NCBI GenBank assembly: GCA_027014125.1
Contig: JALWEI010000023.1
Location: forward strand, 1 to 34,184
Length of the DNA: 34,184 nucleotides
DNA from: Acidilobaceae archaeon
Lineage (GTDB): Archaea; Thermoproteota; Thermoprotei_A; Sulfolobales; Acidilobaceae
Direction: 5' to 3'
Positions 23,191-32,157 of this stretch are shown one piece after another. Made by a program: the position numbers and the translations under genes. A model generated the notes under the pieces. That model made no database searches. It was given only the letters and a program-made list of their open reading frames with translations, and had not been told where the DNA came from. The stretch's first letter is position 1. Each line of letters begins with the position of its first letter.

Positions 23191-23936
23191 TCATAGGAAC
23201 CTGCGGCTTCCAAAGAGCCAGAAAACTCCACTACACCAGCCTAGACGGGGTAGAGGTGCAGCAGACCTTCTACGATCCCAGGGTAACCGATAGACTCAGA
23301 AAATGGAGGAGCGAGGCCCCGCAAGGCTTCACCTTCACAATGAAAGCATGGATGCTAGTAACACACAAGTACAACAAGAAGCTATGGAAGAGGCTCAAAG
23401 AGGAGCCTCCGGGAGATAGATCGAGATACGGCTTCTTCCAGGACACCAGGGAGGTATGGTGGGCATGGGAGAAGACGCTGGAAGCGGCTGACGCACTAGG
23501 AGCTGAGGTGATAGTACTACAAAGCCCCCAAAGCTTCAGGCCAACCCAGGTAAACCTTGAGGCTCTGGATAGGTTCCTATCCAAGGCAGAGAGGATGGGA
23601 AGGATAATAGCTTGGGAGCCACGCGGGGAATGGTGGCAAAAGCCAGACAAGCTACAGGAAATAGCCGACAAACACAACATACTAGTAGTGGGAGACCCGC
23701 TAAAAGAGCGAGCCCCAATAGGAGCACCAGCATACGTAAGGCTACACGGCATGGGAGGGGAGGTCAACTACAGGTACAAGTACAAGCAAGAGGAACTGGA
23801 GGCCCTAGCCCGATGGGCAAGGGACCGCAAGGACCGTGGAGCCTATATAATGTTCAACAACATATACGCCTACGAGGACGCGGTAAGACTAAAAACACTA
23901 CTGTCAGGACAAACTAATACTGAGCCGAACCGGTGA
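23178..23936 (+). CDS. DUF72-family TIM-barrel protein
   Basis: A 252-residue protein beginning MDRLVIGTCGFQRARKLHY at ATG 23178. The GTCGF start, VQQTFYDPR, FTFTMKAWMLVTH, LGAEVIVLQSPQSFRPT, WEPRGEWW and YVRLHGMGGE are the ordered landmarks of the DUF72 (YecE-like) family. The frame is open much further upstream, but that is a shadow of the MBL gene. Biochemical role of the family is not established. It overlaps the MBL gene by 13 nt and closes the operon. A strong hairpin, CCGCGG-CAT-CCGCGG, sits directly behind its stop. Confidence 0.88.
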   Translation: MDRLVIGTCGFQRARKLHYTSLDGVEVQQTFYDPRVTDRLRKWRSEAPQGFTFTMKAWMLVTHKYNKKLWKRLKEEPPGDRSRYGFFQDTREVWWAWEKTLEAADALGAEVIVLQSPQSFRPTQVNLEALDRFLSKAERMGRIIAWEPRGEWWQKPDKLQEIADKHNILVVGDPLKERAPIGAPAYVRLHGMGGEVNYRYKYKQEELEALARWARDRKDRGAYIMFNNIYAYEDAVRLKTLLSGQTNTEPNR

Positions 23937-23937
23937 C

Positions 23938-23952
23938 CCGCGGCATCCGCGG
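23938..23952 (+). terminator. GC hairpin after the DUF72 gene
   Basis: CCGCGG (23938-23943), loop CAT, CCGCGG (23947-23952): a perfect 6-bp stem directly after the stop codon. No T-run follows, so termination is uncertain; it may simply stabilise the transcript 3' end. Confidence 0.35.
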
Positions 23953-24021
23953 CGGGCCACACCACGATAGAGCCCGTTGGGGTAGCCCGCGGGGAGGGAT
24001 GGAGGCCACCCAGAAGGAGGG

Positions 24022-24246
24022 GTGAACCAGGGGTTGAGGAACACGCTATCATGGATCAAATGCAACCTATGCGGCAGGAGGATGGCTACGATAAAGTGTA
24101 GGCTAGGGAAGACAACAATGGAGCTATGCCCATACTGTGTAACAGCCCTGTCAATGCCCGGAGGGCCTTGTAGCCACAGGGCTAAGGCCAGGACGAGGAG
24201 GAGGCTAGACTTGGACGAGGACCTCCTATCTAAGCTAGGAAGCTAG
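24022..24246 (+). CDS. Small zinc-finger protein
   Basis: A 74-residue protein starting at GTG 24022; TTG 24034 is an alternative with better distance to AAGGAGG at 24014. It has six cysteines: CNLC (14, 17), C26, CPYC (36, 39) and C50, the first two pairs forming a likely zinc ribbon. The C-terminus is basic then acidic ([17 protein letters not shown]). Such proteins usually bind nucleic acid or a polymerase or ribosome partner; no specific family is claimed. Its end overlaps the convergent PCNA gene by 4 nt. Confidence 0.65.
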   Translation: MNQGLRNTLSWIKCNLCGRRMATIKCRLGKTTMELCPYCVTALSMPGGPCSHRAKARTRRRLDLDEDLLSKLGS

Positions 24247-25001
24247 TCCAGCGAGGGTGCTATGTGGAGGTACATCTTCTCGGTGTTGGGGAACGTGAAC
24301 TCGATCTTCATAGGGTAGTCGGTGGCGTACTCTACCCTAACATTCTCAGCGGCGCCGGTAGGCTTAGTGGCAGTCTCCAGTGCAGCCCTAGTATAGGAGG
24401 ACCTTGTATGCTCATCTACCTCTAGCTCTATAAGAGGGTCTCCGATCTTCATGACCCACTCATAGCTTCTCTCCTCCGCCTCGCTCCTAACAACCAGCTG
24501 GTCCTCGTCAGCCTCGAATGTGAGATAGTCCCCCACAACCTTAGCGTCCTGTATTGCCTGCTTGAAGTCGTCAGCTATCATTATGAACCTTGCAGTACTC
24601 TCAAACTTAGGCTCCCTAAGCTCCGTTGGAGAGGCCTCTATTATGGGCAGGGTGAAGCTCCTCGACATGCCGGTCTTACGGTCCCTCAACGTGACTATGA
24701 TCGCCTCCTCCTCAGCGCTATACTCCATAATAAGGTCATCATTCCTAGTAGCCCTCTTCACTATCTTGTTAAACTCGTCGGTCCTCAGAGTAAACCTAGT
24801 CTCCTCCTCGACGCTGTACTCGTCAAATGCCATAGAAGGGGCCCTTAGTATTGCTAGGCTAGTCTTATCCGGGCTCATGATCCATGCGATCATAGAGTCA
24901 AGGGTAAAACCTATTATACCCTCATCGTTGATCTTGGCAAGAGTCTGTGTTATGTACTTAAACTTGGACGCCGCTGGGTATACAACCCTAAACACTCCCA
25001 C
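24243..25001 (-). CDS. pcn: DNA polymerase sliding clamp (PCNA)
   Basis: A 252-residue sliding clamp that tethers DNA polymerase, FEN1, ligase and other factors to DNA. The protein has the two-domain PCNA fold: [25 protein letters not shown] at the start, [19 protein letters not shown], the interdomain region [20 protein letters not shown], and the C-terminal [24 protein letters not shown]. Crenarchaea often have three PCNA paralogues forming a heterotrimer; which one this is cannot be told here. The start is GTG 25001. It is convergent with the zinc-finger gene and divergent from the 25075 gene. Confidence 0.95.
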   Translation of the reverse strand: MGVFRVVYPAASKFKYITQTLAKINDEGIIGFTLDSMIAWIMSPDKTSLAILRAPSMAFDEYSVEEETRFTLRTDEFNKIVKRATRNDDLIMEYSAEEEAIIVTLRDRKTGMSRSFTLPIIEASPTELREPKFESTARFIMIADDFKQAIQDAKVVGDYLTFEADEDQLVVRSEAEERSYEWVMKIGDPLIELEVDEHTRSSYTRAALETATKPTGAAENVRVEYATDYPMKIEFTFPNTEKMYLHIAPSLD

Positions 25002-25047
25002 AGCACCCCTACCCTCTTAATCCCAGTGTGTTAAGCAGGCTCCTAGA

Positions 25048-25059
25048 TCCCTTTAAGGG
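25048..25059 (+). promoter_or_regulatory. TATA box for the 25075 gene
   Basis: CCCTTTAAGGG is centred about 21-23 nt before GTG 25075, consistent with a leaderless or almost leaderless transcript. Confidence 0.4.
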
Positions 25060-25074
25060 TCAAAGCCCCAGGCC

Positions 25075-25518
25075 GTGTATACTGCTACTATAATATACCC
25101 CCGGCCACGCTATGCCTTAGTGGTGTTGGAGGTGGCCAAGGGCAGGATAGTAGTGGAGGTTGATCTAGGCAAGTATAGGAGCGTCGACCTGAGCCTCAAG
25201 GAGGCAGAGGAATTCCTATCCAAGGTAGTTGAGAGGCTTGGGTACGAGTCAAACGACGTTAACGAGACATACAGGATAATAAGGAACTTCGACGCGTTTT
25301 ACGAGACGATGCGGAAGAAGTTCAAGGACCACATAGCACCCGCCAAGAGCATGAACGACATGATAAGGGGGACCGTGATCGTGGACAGGGTGAAGCTATA
25401 CACAAGAGGGGATGAGAAGAGGATCGTGATAATACTAGACAGGAGGGTGCCAGAGGATGTTGTAGTAGGCGCACTAGAGGATATGGGCTTCGAGGTAGAA
25501 GTCAAGAGGCCCTCCTAG
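25075..25518 (+). CDS. Conserved-looking archaeal protein of unknown function
   Basis: A 147-residue protein starting at GTG 25075, probably leaderless. It is alpha/beta: strands YALVVLEVAKGRIVVEVDLG, a helix LKEAEEFLSKVVERLGYES, a middle helical part DAFYETMRKKFKDHIAPAK and C-terminal strands GTVIVDRVKLYTRGDEKRIV with a last VVGALEDMGFEVEVKRP unit. It resembles archaeal conserved proteins of the DUF2286 kind, but this is only an impression. Its last 4 nt overlap the end of the convergent Rpo13-like gene. Confidence 0.65.
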   Translation: MYTATIIYPRPRYALVVLEVAKGRIVVEVDLGKYRSVDLSLKEAEEFLSKVVERLGYESNDVNETYRIIRNFDAFYETMRKKFKDHIAPAKSMNDMIRGTVIVDRVKLYTRGDEKRIVIILDRRVPEDVVVGALEDMGFEVEVKRPS

Positions 25519-25814
25519 GAGGACTTCCTCCTCCTAGACGACTTCTTCTTCTTAACCTCAGGCTTAGCCTCTATAAGGCTCCTAATCTTGGAGTAAACCC
25601 TCTCCTCCGCGATGGCCCTAGCCTCAGAGATAGTCAACCCACCGCGGGCTACGGCCTCCAGTATATCAGTAACCTCGAGTAGCGCCTCGACAAGCAGGGG
25701 ATCAGAGATCTTATACTGCGTCACTACAACCTCCTCAGACTCGTCCTCGCCCCCAGACTTCCGCTCGGCAAGCTCGATCTCGCCCTCAACGGGCTCCTCC
25801 GATATTTCGACCAC
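25515..25814 (-). CDS. rpo13: Probable RNA polymerase subunit Rpo13
   Basis: A 99-residue protein with the three-part layout of crenarchaeal Rpo13: an acidic, unstructured N-terminus (about 1-30), a helix-turn-helix-like middle (LLEVTDILEAVARGGLTISE then ARAIAEE, about 46-72) and a Lys/Arg/Ser tail (KKKKSSRRRKSS). The middle matches the Sulfolobus Rpo13 pattern T-(D/E)-I-x-(D/E)...G-x-(I/L)-(S/T)-x-x-E-A-(K/R). Rpo13 sits in the downstream DNA channel of RNA polymerase and its basic tail binds DNA. GTG 25814 start. If this is wrong, it would be another small acidic-basic chromatin or replication accessory protein. Confidence 0.62.
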   Translation of the reverse strand: MVEISEEPVEGEIELAERKSGGEDESEEVVVTQYKISDPLLVEALLEVTDILEAVARGGLTISEARAIAEERVYSKIRSLIEAKPEVKKKKSSRRRKSS

Positions 25815-25859
25815 CCCCAGCGCGCGGGGTTTCCTGGCCCCGCCACCAGGTATTATAGG

Positions 25860-27182
25860 TTACCCGGCCCCGCTTAGCTTGAACACCATAACGTGATCCT
25901 CACAATAGGGATAACCAATATACAGGCCCCGCTCCACCAGATCCCTAAAAACCTGAACCCGGCTCCCCAAGAGGCTCCTGGCGACATACTCCTGATCCCC
26001 AGGATCGCTGATACGGCCAACAACAACGCCGGACCTCCTACCATGTATCGGAGGCGCAATGCCCCTACCCTGGGGAAGCCCGTCCAGGGCGATCAGGATC
26101 CTAGGATATCCACGCGAGGAGGATGCGAGCTCATAGGCCTCCCTAGCCATAGGCGCAGGCGCTATAATAACTAGCCAGTCAACACCGACATTGGACGATA
26201 TAGCCGCCGAGGCCAGAGCAATCCTAGCCTCGCTCGACTCGATCCCGCCCAGCCTGATGATCCCCGTCCCGCCTTTAGCGGCTATGGAAGTAGCTACGCT
26301 AATCTCATCCTCCACACTATCCACCCCAGGACCCAGAGATGCTAGGTCTACAACTAGCCTAGACCCACGTGCTATACGGAGCGAGTCGTCCAACTGCCTA
26401 TTAGTATAAAGCCAGATAACCAGCGGCTCACCAAGTCTAAGGACCGCCTCACCACTACTACACGCTACACCCCTATCCTGCCCTATCGAAACAAGCATCC
26501 TAGTAGGAGAGGTCCTGGATACGTAGCCTGCCAGCACCCCAACAGGGAGCCCTCTACACCTGTATGGGGGCAAGGGTGTAAAGGCCTGGGGAGAGAATAC
26601 GAGGAGAGCCCCCACAGGGCCTAGACCCAGAAACACCCCGGCAACCATAGACTCAAGCAGGCTCCTAGAAACCCTAGAGTACAACAGGCCCCCCACAAGA
26701 GCCCCAGCTATATGGGCAGTAGGACCATACACCCCCTCGTACCCCAGCCACCCGCCGGCTAGTAGAAGGTACGAGACGGCCAACCCTGCCGCTAGCGGGG
26801 TAGGCCTGAACACGCCCCTAGACATCTCAACAACCGAGTCGACGCCCCTAAACCTAGCCACAGACGCTACAAACGCAGCGCCTCCACCAGCTACAGTAGC
26901 GATAGCCACCTGCCCAACCCCCGCCATGCCGGTAAGCTGTACGACACCCAGCAGGGAGAAGAACCCCATAACTAGGCTGTGATGCAGGCTAGACGCGATG
27001 TAGACCAAGGAGGCCGCGACTACAGCAGAGGCATAGGCCATGAGCCATTGAGCCAACCCCCCATCCCCGCCCGGAAGGGTATAGTAGAGTAGTACAAGCA
27101 GGAGGCCGAGGGATAGAGATGCCATTATAACCCTAGACAAGCCTCTACACACCCGCAAGCCAGTCACCCCAAGCAGCTGCAA
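25860..27182 (-). CDS. Polytopic membrane protein with C-terminal soluble domain, unknown
   Basis: A 440-residue protein. The first 220 residues hold about seven or eight hydrophobic helices, several Gly/Ala-rich (for example MASLSLGLLLVLLYY, AVVAASLVYIASSL, AAGLAVSYLLLAGG, GALLVFSPQAF). The last 210 residues are soluble and alpha/beta, with strands such as RLVVDLASLGPG, GTGIIRLGG, DWLVIIAPAP and RILIALDGLPQG that suggest a Rossmann- or P-loop-like architecture without a Walker A motif. Start is uncertain: TTG 27182, GTG 27167 or ATG 27125. The first lies only 18 nt from the divergent helicase start. No family recognised. Confidence 0.65.
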   Translation of the reverse strand: MQLLGVTGLRVCRGLSRVIMASLSLGLLLVLLYYTLPGGDGGLAQWLMAYASAVVAASLVYIASSLHHSLVMGFFSLLGVVQLTGMAGVGQVAIATVAGGGAAFVASVARFRGVDSVVEMSRGVFRPTPLAAGLAVSYLLLAGGWLGYEGVYGPTAHIAGALVGGLLYSRVSRSLLESMVAGVFLGLGPVGALLVFSPQAFTPLPPYRCRGLPVGVLAGYVSRTSPTRMLVSIGQDRGVACSSGEAVLRLGEPLVIWLYTNRQLDDSLRIARGSRLVVDLASLGPGVDSVEDEISVATSIAAKGGTGIIRLGGIESSEARIALASAAISSNVGVDWLVIIAPAPMAREAYELASSSRGYPRILIALDGLPQGRGIAPPIHGRRSGVVVGRISDPGDQEYVARSLLGSRVQVFRDLVERGLYIGYPYCEDHVMVFKLSGAG

Positions 27183-27200
27183 CTAGAGAGGCTGACCAGA

Positions 27201-30032
27201 GTGGAGCCAGGCAAGAGCGTGGAAGAGCTACTACACCCCAGAGTAGCGAGGGCGATGGAGAGGCTGGGGTACAGAAGCCTCTTGCCAGTACAGGAGAAGG
27301 CCATACCAGTCATACTCAGGGGGGCCAACACACTCATCATAGCACCCACCGGCAGCGGGAAGACGGAGGCAGCCCTCCTACCCGTACTCTCCATGATACT
27401 CTCAAGGAGTAGAGGCGAGGGGGTAAAGGCGGTTTACGTGACACCCATGAGGTCGCTTAACAGGGATATAACGTGGAGGATGGAGAAGCTAGTATCAGAG
27501 TCAGGCCTCAAGCTGGGCCTACGCCACGGAGACTCCACCACATCCGAGAGGAGGAGGTTCATAAAGAACCCGCCTGATATAGTTGTAACCACGCCAGAAT
27601 CCCTCAACCTACTCCTAACCGTGGAGTCTGCCAGGAAGGTCCTGGCCAGTGTGAGGTGGGTCATAGTTGACGAGGTCCACGAGCTCCTAGACAGTAAGAG
27701 GGGTACAGAGTTCAGCGTTGTACTAGAGAGGATAGAGGCCGCGAGTAGGCATAGGATCCAGAGGATAGGCCTATCAGCAACACTATCCAGAAGGAGTATA
27801 GAGGAGGCCAAGAACCTGCTAGCCTGCTGTAGGAGGGTAGAGGTAGTAGAAGACAACTCCGCAAAGAGCTACCAGATACAGGTCAGAGTCACCTGGGACG
27901 AGGACTTCTGGGAAAGCGCTGCAAGGGAGATAGCGCGTATAGCATCTACGATACAAGGAAGCATACTCGTATTCACAAACACCAGGTCTACAGCCGAGAA
28001 GCTTGCAACAACCCTCTCAGGGATAATGAGGAACGAGAGGATCGAGGTACACCACGGCAGCCTGTCAAGATCCTACCGGGAAGGCGCTGAGAGGAGGTTC
28101 AGAGAGGGGAAAACCAGGATACTGGTAGCAACCTCCAGCATGGAGCTAGGTATAGACATAGGATCCATAGAGGCGGTGATCCAATTCCTCTCCCCAAGGC
28201 AGGTCAGGGCACTCGTCCAGAGGGTAGGCAGGTCCGGCCACAGGATAGGGGGCACAAGCAAGGGTTTCATAGTTACCATGGGCAACCTATACGAGGTCCT
28301 AGAATCCCTAGTCATAGCCCACAGGGCGGTCAGGGGCAAGCTAGAGGACCTAGAGACGCCTAAGGGTAGCTACGACGCGTTAGCGCACCAGATGGTAGCC
28401 ATGGTTAGGGAGGGTAGTGCCACCACGCTCGGAGAGGTTCACGAGCTAGCCTCCAGGTCGGGCCCCTACAGGGACCTAAGCCTGGATACCGTGGAGAGGA
28501 TAGCGCTACACCTAGACAAGCTCAGGATACTCAGGCTCAGGGAGGGAGAGCTCAGGGAAGGTAGGAGGGCGAGGAGGTACCTCTACAGCGTCTCTATGAT
28601 ACCCGATGAGGCACAGTTCAAGGTAGTGGACATGCTAAGCGGCGAGGTGGTGGGGAGCGTCGGGGAGAGGTTCATAGAAGTGTCAAGCCTAGCCCAGGGG
28701 GATAGGTTCAGGTTCATACTAGCAGGCCGCGTCTGGGAAGCGCTTGAGGTAGACTACGAGGCGAGAAAGCTCAACGCCAAGCCCCTGGGGGAGATAGAGG
28801 GGGCCATACCATCCTGGGAGGGGGAGCTGATACCGGTGGACTATAAGGTTGCCAGGGAGGTATGCAGCCTGATACACCTAGGCCTGGAGGACCCTGAGGC
28901 CCTCAGAGAGATACTACAGTATAGGGGGCTGGACGAGGAGAGCATAGCCAGGATAGTAGCGGTTCTAGAGGAGACAATGGGTAAGTGGGGAGAGGCGCCG
29001 CCGCCAGGATATGTTGGTGTAGAGCAGGCCGGGGATAGCGTTGTGGTCCATGCATGCCTAGGTAGCAGGGGCAACTTCGCCCTAGCCCTACTCCTCTCAA
29101 AGGTACTGGAGAGGCTAGTCAACGCGGAGATCCAGTTCATGCCATATGCCGTGGTGCTGAGCACCCCCGGAGGCCTCAGTGCAAGCCTAGTAGCTAGAGC
29201 CCTAGAGGAGGCGTCCGCTATGGACCACGTCGAGAGGGTCACACTGATACAGGACGCCGTCAGGAGGTCCAGGAGCTACCTGATCAGGATGATACATGTG
29301 GCAAAGAGGATGGGCATGCTAGACCCGGACAAGAGCGTCCCCCTAGAGACGCTGAGAAGGCTCAGAGACTCGATAAAGGGCACGATAGTAGACGAGGAGG
29401 TCCAGAGGGAGGTTGCATACGACAAGCTAGACTACAGGGTGCTAAACCAGTTCCTCGACGAGGTGCGTGGCGTCAAGGTACTGCCCGGGCCCTCCAGACT
29501 CACCAAGGAGGTCCTCGAGAACCCGTATATAAAGAGGGATGTAGGGGCTAACATAAAGGCCCTGGCACTGGACCAGATCGTGAAGGCAATACAAAAGAGG
29601 GTATCAAGGAAGACTATAGTACTACAGTGCGCCCGGTGCGGCCACTACTGGATAACCACGGCGGTCGAGGCATCCTCAGGATTGGCTAGGTGCAGGAAGT
29701 GTGGTGTATCCCTTCTCGCGCCCCTGCCAGATACAGAGTGGGGGAGAGAGACCGCTGAGGTCTACAGGAGGTACAAGCAAGGGGCAAGGGCTAGGGGGGA
29801 GAAGGCCAAGAGGGTCAAGGAGGTCCAGGAGAGGGCTCAGCTATACCTGAACTATGCGGTCCAGGGCATGGCTAGGTACGTCATAGAAGCCCTTTCAACC
29901 CCTGGGATAGGGCCTCACCGCGCAAAGAAGGTGCTAGACGCCGGGATCAAGGGGGGCGAGAAGAGCTTCTACAGGGAGCTTATAAAGGCGGAGGAGGAGT
30001 ACCTAGCCAATAGGAAGTACTGGAAACAGTAA
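27201..30032 (+). CDS. Lhr-type superfamily 2 helicase with C-terminal zinc ribbon
   Basis: A 943-residue DEXH-box helicase. Motif I APTGSGKT is at 48-55, motif Ia TPMRSLNRD, motif II DEVH at 157-160, motif III SATL, then the second RecA domain with ILVFTNTRSTAEKLA and motif VI QRVGRSGH. A winged-helix-like and Lhr-specific region follows. Near the C-terminus C810, C813, C831 and C834 (CARCG...CRKCG) form a zinc ribbon, then a basic helix. Lhr helicases remodel DNA or RNA:DNA hybrids in repair and restart. GTG 27201 is the start. It is divergent from the orphan membrane gene and followed by a convergent MBL gene after 3 nt. Confidence 0.92.
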   Translation: MEPGKSVEELLHPRVARAMERLGYRSLLPVQEKAIPVILRGANTLIIAPTGSGKTEAALLPVLSMILSRSRGEGVKAVYVTPMRSLNRDITWRMEKLVSESGLKLGLRHGDSTTSERRRFIKNPPDIVVTTPESLNLLLTVESARKVLASVRWVIVDEVHELLDSKRGTEFSVVLERIEAASRHRIQRIGLSATLSRRSIEEAKNLLACCRRVEVVEDNSAKSYQIQVRVTWDEDFWESAAREIARIASTIQGSILVFTNTRSTAEKLATTLSGIMRNERIEVHHGSLSRSYREGAERRFREGKTRILVATSSMELGIDIGSIEAVIQFLSPRQVRALVQRVGRSGHRIGGTSKGFIVTMGNLYEVLESLVIAHRAVRGKLEDLETPKGSYDALAHQMVAMVREGSATTLGEVHELASRSGPYRDLSLDTVERIALHLDKLRILRLREGELREGRRARRYLYSVSMIPDEAQFKVVDMLSGEVVGSVGERFIEVSSLAQGDRFRFILAGRVWEALEVDYEARKLNAKPLGEIEGAIPSWEGELIPVDYKVAREVCSLIHLGLEDPEALREILQYRGLDEESIARIVAVLEETMGKWGEAPPPGYVGVEQAGDSVVVHACLGSRGNFALALLLSKVLERLVNAEIQFMPYAVVLSTPGGLSASLVARALEEASAMDHVERVTLIQDAVRRSRSYLIRMIHVAKRMGMLDPDKSVPLETLRRLRDSIKGTIVDEEVQREVAYDKLDYRVLNQFLDEVRGVKVLPGPSRLTKEVLENPYIKRDVGANIKALALDQIVKAIQKRVSRKTIVLQCARCGHYWITTAVEASSGLARCRKCGVSLLAPLPDTEWGRETAEVYRRYKQGARARGEKAKRVKEVQERAQLYLNYAVQGMARYVIEALSTPGIGPHRAKKVLDAGIKGGEKSFYRELIKAEEEYLANRKYWKQ

Positions 30033-30035
30033 CAG

Positions 30036-30923
30036 CTACGATCTAGAGGCCCTCCACAGGACGCCCCTAGGACCTACAGAGGCTTCAAACCGCTCCCTCA
30101 TACAAGAGATGTACCCTTTAACCGCCGTCTCGACGAGCATAAGCATCCCGGGGCCAGGGCTAACGTTGTACCTGGAGGCTAGCATGTAAGCTGCCTCGCC
30201 CACACTCCTAGGCTCAGACAGTATATCCAAGAGTGCATCACCAGCATCCCTAACCCTATCCAGGTTAGCGTCGACCAGAGCCTCAGCCTCGCCTCCCCTA
30301 GCAGGTAGGCCGTGGCTAGGGACTAGAACCTCGATCCGGCCCCCCAGGTTATCCCTAATCCACTCAAGAGTCCTCAAGGCCCGGCACGGGTTGAAGTGGT
30401 AGGGAACGCCGTACGTATCCAAGACCCTAGGGCCAAATATCGAGTCGGCGGCATACAAGACACCGCCGGGGGTTAGGACCCCAACCTGACCGGGAGTGTG
30501 GCCTGAAAGGTCAACGATCTCCAGCCCATCCAGCCTAGCCCCGGGGTCCAGGACCTCATCCACGTCCACGCTGGGTGCATGGAATGGGAGCAGCGGATCG
30601 CCGCTGGTCAGGGGTATCCCAAACGTCAAGGAGACCCGGATCAGGGGGTCCCTTATAGCAGGCTCATCCAGCCTAGGGGCCACAACCTTCTCCAAATGCT
30701 CCCTCAGCCCCTGGGATATAGCTGAGTGGTGATCACTATGATAGTGGGTAACCACCGCTACTAGCCTAGAGGCCCTGAGGCCACCCGCTTCTTTACGTAT
30801 CTGCTTAACCCTCTTCTTGCCATGCCCAGGATCGACTACATACACTACATCACCAGCCCTATAGAACAGGGTAGAAGGGCTACCCTTCAACAGCATCGAA
30901 TCCCCGACCTCGACCAAGGGCAT
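30036..30923 (-). CDS. MBL-fold metallohydrolase, canonical metal site
   Basis: A 295-residue metallo-beta-lactamase-fold protein with a full THYHSDH motif (H60, H62, D64, H65), then LSGHTPGQ, YAADSIFG and VPSHGLP, giving all ligands for two metals. A helical C-terminal region of about 80 residues follows (EALVDANLDRVRDAGDALLD), as in MBL enzymes related to glyoxalase II or LACTB2-type hydrolases. Substrate cannot be told. ATG 30923 lies about 137 nt from the divergent DHH gene. Compare the partly lost motif in the other MBL gene at 22507. Confidence 0.85.
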   Translation of the reverse strand: MPLVEVGDSMLLKGSPSTLFYRAGDVVYVVDPGHGKKRVKQIRKEAGGLRASRLVAVVTHYHSDHHSAISQGLREHLEKVVAPRLDEPAIRDPLIRVSLTFGIPLTSGDPLLPFHAPSVDVDEVLDPGARLDGLEIVDLSGHTPGQVGVLTPGGVLYAADSIFGPRVLDTYGVPYHFNPCRALRTLEWIRDNLGGRIEVLVPSHGLPARGGEAEALVDANLDRVRDAGDALLDILSEPRSVGEAAYMLASRYNVSPGPGMLMLVETAVKGYISCMRERFEASVGPRGVLWRASRS

Positions 30924-31028
30924 ACCCTAGACGCACCCCGATCCCAGGGGCACCACAGGGAGCCCGCCCGGGGTTAAAACTGGGCCACACGATGCGGTTA
31001 AGCATATAGCCCCCCGGCATGGTATCGA

Positions 31029-31039
31029 TTCTAAAAGGT
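31029..31039 (+). promoter_or_regulatory. TATA box of the DHH gene
   Basis: TTCTAAAAGG is centred about 27 nt before ATG 31061, suggesting a leaderless mRNA that begins at the start codon. Confidence 0.45.
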
Positions 31040-31060
31040 TTATGAGTGGTGTAAAAGGGC

Positions 31061-32125
31061 ATGGATGACAGCGAAGGGGAAAGGGTACTAATAGTAGCAG
31101 ACTGGGATGCCGACGGTGTCGTAGCAGCTGCCCTTATGCTCTATGCCCAGGAGAGGGCTGGCCGCTTCCCCCTAGAGAGCAGGATAAAGCCTGATCTCAT
31201 GCCCGCCGGCCCCAGGAGCATATCCGAGGTCCTAGCGGAGGGTTGCTGGGACCACGTGGTGATTCTAGACATACCCTACACCCAGGAGGTAGAAGCCGTG
31301 CTATCCAGGCTTAGGAGGGAATGCGGGTCCAAGATCTACTACTTCGACCACCACAACACCACAATAGAGAATATGCCACTACTAGAAGAGAGGCACGACG
31401 CCTTCATAGTAGTAGGCAGGTCGCCCACCTCCGTCATAGTGCAGAGGTTCCTAGAGGGCCTGGGGGTCAAGCCCACCCCCAGGCTGGCGGAATTCGTAAA
31501 GGCGGTTAGCGTACTCGAGGGCGGCTACAAGGGCCAGGGAAAGGCGTCGACGGGCATGATAAGCGTGGCGGCGTCGATATCAAAGAGCCTAAACCAGCTG
31601 AGGAACAGGAGTGCATGGGTAAAGTATGTGAGATGGCTTGCAAACCCCCTACCATTCGAGGACGCCTCGCTAAGCCTGGGCAACTCCAAGGTAAACCTAG
31701 TAAAGTATGGAATGGAGGTCTCGAAGAAGAATGATGAAGAACTCAAGGATATAGCAATGGAGCTCGCGATGTCAGCCAAGAACCTGGGCTTCATAAGGTT
31801 CGTGGATGCCAGGGACAAGTGGAAGAGGAGGGGGAGCTCGGCCCTCACCTCAGCGATCTACAGAGTACTCAACACTCCGGTAGCGGCACTCTACGAGAAG
31901 GATGAGGGGACGCGTATACTAATAATAAGAGCCGGGGAAGGCTTCGCCCAAGACGTCATGAAGACGCTAGAAGAGATGGGGGCCGTGGAGGATGTAGGGG
32001 GGCACGGTAACATAGCAGTCGCGAAGGTAAGGGACGAGGTCACCATAAAAAGGCTAGAGACCGCGCTTAGAAGAGCGGCATTCGAGGCGAACAGGAAGAG
32101 ATTCGAGGCAGCCCTAGACAAGTAA
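31061..32125 (+). CDS. DHH-family RecJ-like phosphoesterase
   Basis: A 354-residue protein with the DHH superfamily motifs in order: ADWDADGVVAAA (D14, D16, D18), ILDIP (D70), FDHHNT (D96-H98) and in the C-terminal DHHA1 domain VGGHGN (313-317). Archaeal members include RecJ/GAN-like nucleases bound to the replicative GINS complex and nanoRNase-like enzymes. The sequence alone does not separate these, although the short length fits archaeal RecJ-like proteins. The ATG lies 27 nt from a TATA-like box, suggesting a leaderless mRNA. The membrane-protein gene at 32158 follows after 32 nt. Confidence 0.88.
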   Translation: MDDSEGERVLIVADWDADGVVAAALMLYAQERAGRFPLESRIKPDLMPAGPRSISEVLAEGCWDHVVILDIPYTQEVEAVLSRLRRECGSKIYYFDHHNTTIENMPLLEERHDAFIVVGRSPTSVIVQRFLEGLGVKPTPRLAEFVKAVSVLEGGYKGQGKASTGMISVAASISKSLNQLRNRSAWVKYVRWLANPLPFEDASLSLGNSKVNLVKYGMEVSKKNDEELKDIAMELAMSAKNLGFIRFVDARDKWKRRGSSALTSAIYRVLNTPVAALYEKDEGTRILIIRAGEGFAQDVMKTLEEMGAVEDVGGHGNIAVAKVRDEVTIKRLETALRRAAFEANRKRFEAALDK

Positions 32126-32157
32126 AAAACCCGAATGCAGGCAAGCCATACAGCCGG

